Below the pieces are notes generated by a model, which was not told the DNA's origin, searched no databases, and saw only the letters and a program-made list of their open reading frames with translations. This document shows, piece by piece, positions 33,632-35,652 of a stretch of 35,652 nucleotides of DNA. A program made the position numbers and the translations under genes. Each line of letters starts with the position of its first letter. Within the stretch, counting starts at the first letter, position 1. Source of the DNA: an uncultured Bacteroidales bacterium (lineage in GTDB: Bacteria > Bacteroidota > Bacteroidia > Bacteroidales > Muribaculaceae); assembly GCA_947175575.1 (NCBI GenBank), contig CAMWNG010000014.1, positions 1 through 35,652 on the forward strand, in the 5' to 3' direction.

Positions 33632-35503
33632 ATGGCTACCAAAAAGCTCAAGATCCGCGACCTGACACTTCGCGACGGCCAGCAGTCGCTGTTTGCCACC
33701 CGCCTTCCGCAGGCTGAGATAGACAAACTGTTGCCTTACTACAAAAACGCCGGTTTCTACATCATGGAAGTGTGGGGCGGCGCCGTGCCCGACTCGGTGA
33801 TGCGCTATCTGGACGAATCGCCGTGGAATCGCCTGCGTTCCGTTTCGAAAGAGATGGAAGGGGTGTCGCTGTTGTCGGCCCTCTCACGCGGACGCAATCT
33901 GTTCGGTTATGTCCCTTACCCCGATGACGTGCTGCGCGGATTTTATGCCGAAGCCATCAAGAACGGTCTGAACGTGATGCGTATTTTCGACGCGCTCAAC
34001 GATATCGACAATGTAAAGAACTCCATAAAGATGATCAACGAGCTTGGTGGCATCGCAGACGGCGCCGTATGCTACACCGTAGACCCCAAAGTTCCCGAAG
34101 CTCCCAAACCCGGATTCTTCGCACGTCTGTTCGGCAAGAAAGCGGAAGAGCCTGAAAAGATCTTCACTGATGAATATTTCGTGGATAAGGCCAAGGAGAT
34201 GGAACGTCTCGGAGCCAAAATCATCACACTTAAGGATATGGCCGGTCTGGTGACACCCTCGCGCGCCGCATCCATTATCTCCAAACTGAAAGCAGCCCTT
34301 ACAGTGCCCGTGGACTTCCACACACACTGTACCCCCGGCTACGGTCTTGCATCGTCAATAATGGCCATCCTCAACGGAGTGGACATTCTAGACACGAACA
34401 TCTGGTGGTTCGGCGGAGGCTCTGCCGCTCCGGCCATCGAACTGGTGTACCTGTTCACCCAGAAGATGGGAGTTGAAATCGAAGCCAACATGGAGGCTGT
34501 GACCGAAATCCGCGACCGCCTGCTCGACGCCCGCAAGGTGCTCGCACCCTTCGACCTCAACAAAGACCACATGCCGCGTCCGTTCAATCCGCTCACCGAC
34601 AAAGTGCCCGCCGAGGTTGACGCACAGATCGACCGCGCCATCGCAGCAGCAAAATCCGGCGATGAAGAGACACTGCTTGACGCATGTCACAAAGTAGAAC
34701 AGTATTTCGGCTTCCCGAAACCCAACGAACTTGTCAAGAATGCAGAAGTTCCCGGAGGCATGTACTCCAACATGGTAGCCCAGCTCAAGGCGCTGCATGC
34801 CGAAGACCTGCTCGAGGACGCCATGGCACTCATCCCGATGGTGCGCCGCGATGCCGGTCTGGTGCCTCTGGTAACACCCACATCGCAGATCGTAGGCGCC
34901 CAGGCTGTCAATGTGGCTCTTGACCGCAAGAAAGGGCAGCCCGACTATTCCAACTGCTCCAACCAGTTCATCTCGCTGGTTAAAGGCGAATACGGCCACA
35001 CTCCGGTGGCAATCGATCCGGCGTTCCGTGAAAAAATCACAGGTTCCGCGGTCGAGAAGCCCTATGACGTGAATTCATACCGTGCACCCGAGAATCCCAA
35101 ACTTGACGAACTCGGTGGCACACCGTTAGCTGCCAACACCGAGGAAGAACTGCTCCTGGCACTGCTGCCCACAGTGGCCAACGGATTCCTGAAACGCCGC
35201 CGCCAGGAAGAACACGCAGCCAAAGCGCCTGCTGCAACCGAGGCTCCCAAAGCCGAAGAAAAGCCCGCTGCAGCAGTAGAACCTATCACGGGTCCCGTGC
35301 TTAAAGCACCCATGGGCGGCCGCGTGGTGGAAATCAAGGTGAAACCGGGTCAGGAAATCAAGAAGAACGATGTGCTGATGGTGTACGAAGCCATGAAGAT
35401 GGAAAACGACATCTACGCCGAAACCGCCGGCAAAGTGAAACGCATCCTCGTGGCTCCCGATGATGTAGTGAACACAGATCAACCCCTTATCGAATTCGAA
35501 TAA
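33632..35503 (+). CDS. Biotin-dependent carboxyltransferase with fused biotin carrier (oxaloacetate decarboxylase alpha / pyruvate carboxylase subunit B type)
   Basis: A 623-residue protein. The start at 33632 gives MATKKLKIRDLTLRDGQQS, the family opening; an upstream extension would lack this fit and contain the promoter. Residues about 5-300 are the carboxyltransferase barrel (TLRDGQQS, the active-site lysine Lys201 in LKDMAG, metal-binding HTH in DFHTHCTPGYG). A Pro/Lys-rich insertion occurs at about 152-174. The conserved PYC/OADA domain follows (about 310-500), then an Ala/Pro/Glu linker, and a biotinyl domain with Lys589 in EAMKMEND. It transfers carboxyl groups between biotin and pyruvate/oxaloacetate. 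No sodium-pump subunits or biotin carboxylase are beside it, so which complex it serves is open. Confidence 0.9.
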   Translation: MATKKLKIRDLTLRDGQQSLFATRLPQAEIDKLLPYYKNAGFYIMEVWGGAVPDSVMRYLDESPWNRLRSVSKEMEGVSLLSALSRGRNLFGYVPYPDDVLRGFYAEAIKNGLNVMRIFDALNDIDNVKNSIKMINELGGIADGAVCYTVDPKVPEAPKPGFFARLFGKKAEEPEKIFTDEYFVDKAKEMERLGAKIITLKDMAGLVTPSRAASIISKLKAALTVPVDFHTHCTPGYGLASSIMAILNGVDILDTNIWWFGGGSAAPAIELVYLFTQKMGVEIEANMEAVTEIRDRLLDARKVLAPFDLNKDHMPRPFNPLTDKVPAEVDAQIDRAIAAAKSGDEETLLDACHKVEQYFGFPKPNELVKNAEVPGGMYSNMVAQLKALHAEDLLEDAMALIPMVRRDAGLVPLVTPTSQIVGAQAVNVALDRKKGQPDYSNCSNQFISLVKGEYGHTPVAIDPAFREKITGSAVEKPYDVNSYRAPENPKLDELGGTPLAANTEEELLLALLPTVANGFLKRRRQEEHAAKAPAATEAPKAEEKPAAAVEPITGPVLKAPMGGRVVEIKVKPGQEIKKNDVLMVYEAMKMENDIYAETAGKVKRILVAPDDVVNTDQPLIEFE

Positions 35504-35522
35504 ACACGATAACCGACAACAG

Positions 35523-35555
35523 ATATTGGCAGCCCGACAGCGGCTGCCAATATTT
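35523..35555 (+). terminator. Terminator of the carboxyltransferase gene
   Basis: Twelve-base perfect arms (35523-35534 and 35542-35553), seven-base loop, ending in TATTTA; 20 bases after the stop. Confidence 0.85.
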
Positions 35556-35556
35556 A

Positions 35557-35592
35557 TAGACCCGGTTCCCCAATATTTGTTAACGCTGAGGC
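35557..35592. repeat. Right arm of the 36-bp inverted repeat
   Basis: Reverse complement of 26-61, 35 of 36 bases identical, lying between the carboxyltransferase terminator and the next hairpin. Confidence 0.85.
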
Positions 35593-35628
35593 TTATCCGT
35601 GGCAATGGAAACTTATGCCACGGATAAG
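35592..35628. terminator. Second hairpin at the right end
   Basis: Thirteen-base perfect arms (35592-35604 and 35616-35628) around an 11-base loop, directly after the inverted-repeat arm. No T run follows on either strand, so it may be part of a structured intergenic element rather than a terminator. Confidence 0.5.
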
Positions 35629-35652
35629 TAAGAATAATGATGTATATGTAAG

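Overview
The window looks like an ordinary chromosomal stretch of a Bacteroidales bacterium, most likely of the Muribaculaceae type. The evidence is the promoter style (TAnnTTTG -7 boxes, often with a TTG/TTTG box 19-21 bases upstream), the near absence of Shine-Dalgarno sites, a secretome carrying Por/T9SS-like C-terminal tails, a FadL/OmpP1-type porin, a TamB-like protein, an orphan RHS protein and a plug-like TonB protein. The family-level placement is inference from gene content and composition; there is no rRNA to confirm it.

Layout, left to right. (1) 136-4314, minus: dnaE followed by thioredoxin. (2) 4498-7827, minus: a secreted beta-propeller protein and a large secreted N-acetylmuramoyl-L-alanine amidase in one operon. 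(3) 8060-9665, plus: a pRiA4b-ORF3-like acidic protein and bioB, convergent with ligA (9670-11676, minus). (4) 11725-13137, minus: an orphan RHS protein with an AT-rich relic or small ORF behind it. (5) 13389-17987, plus: polyprenyl synthase, TatD, an aromatic-rich secreted protein and an outer-membrane FadL-like protein. (6) 18024-20054, minus: a PIF1-like helicase fused to TPRs. (7) 20142-20968, minus: a two-gene cassette of T7-lysozyme-type amidase plus a lipoprotein with a C-terminal membrane helix, beside tRNA-Met(CAT), followed by paired palindromic operators and a small phage-flavoured gene at 21356-21865. (8) 22030-24804, plus: a secreted M6 metalloprotease. (9) 24925-27602, plus: a four-gene operon of secreted C1 aminopeptidase, YfcE-type phosphodiesterase, SPOR lipoprotein and a membrane-anchored unknown, overlapping tail-to-tail with a secreted tandem plug-like protein on the minus strand. 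(10) 28255-35503, plus: TamB-like protein, rubrerythrin and a biotin-carrying carboxyltransferase.

Most of the window is housekeeping plus envelope biology: cell-wall hydrolysis (two amidases, SPOR protein), outer-membrane assembly (TamB, FadL-like porin), extracellular proteolysis (M6, C1) and biotin-dependent carboxyl transfer (bioB supplies the cofactor used by the carboxylase). No CRISPR array, insertion sequence or classical defence island is visible. The most interesting part is 20.1-21.9 kb, where the amidase plus lipoprotein/TM pair has the architecture of a phage endolysin and unimolecular spanin, without a phage around it, next to a tRNA gene and a pair of exact inverted 21-bp operator-like elements. 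A 36-bp inverted repeat lies close to both ends of the window.
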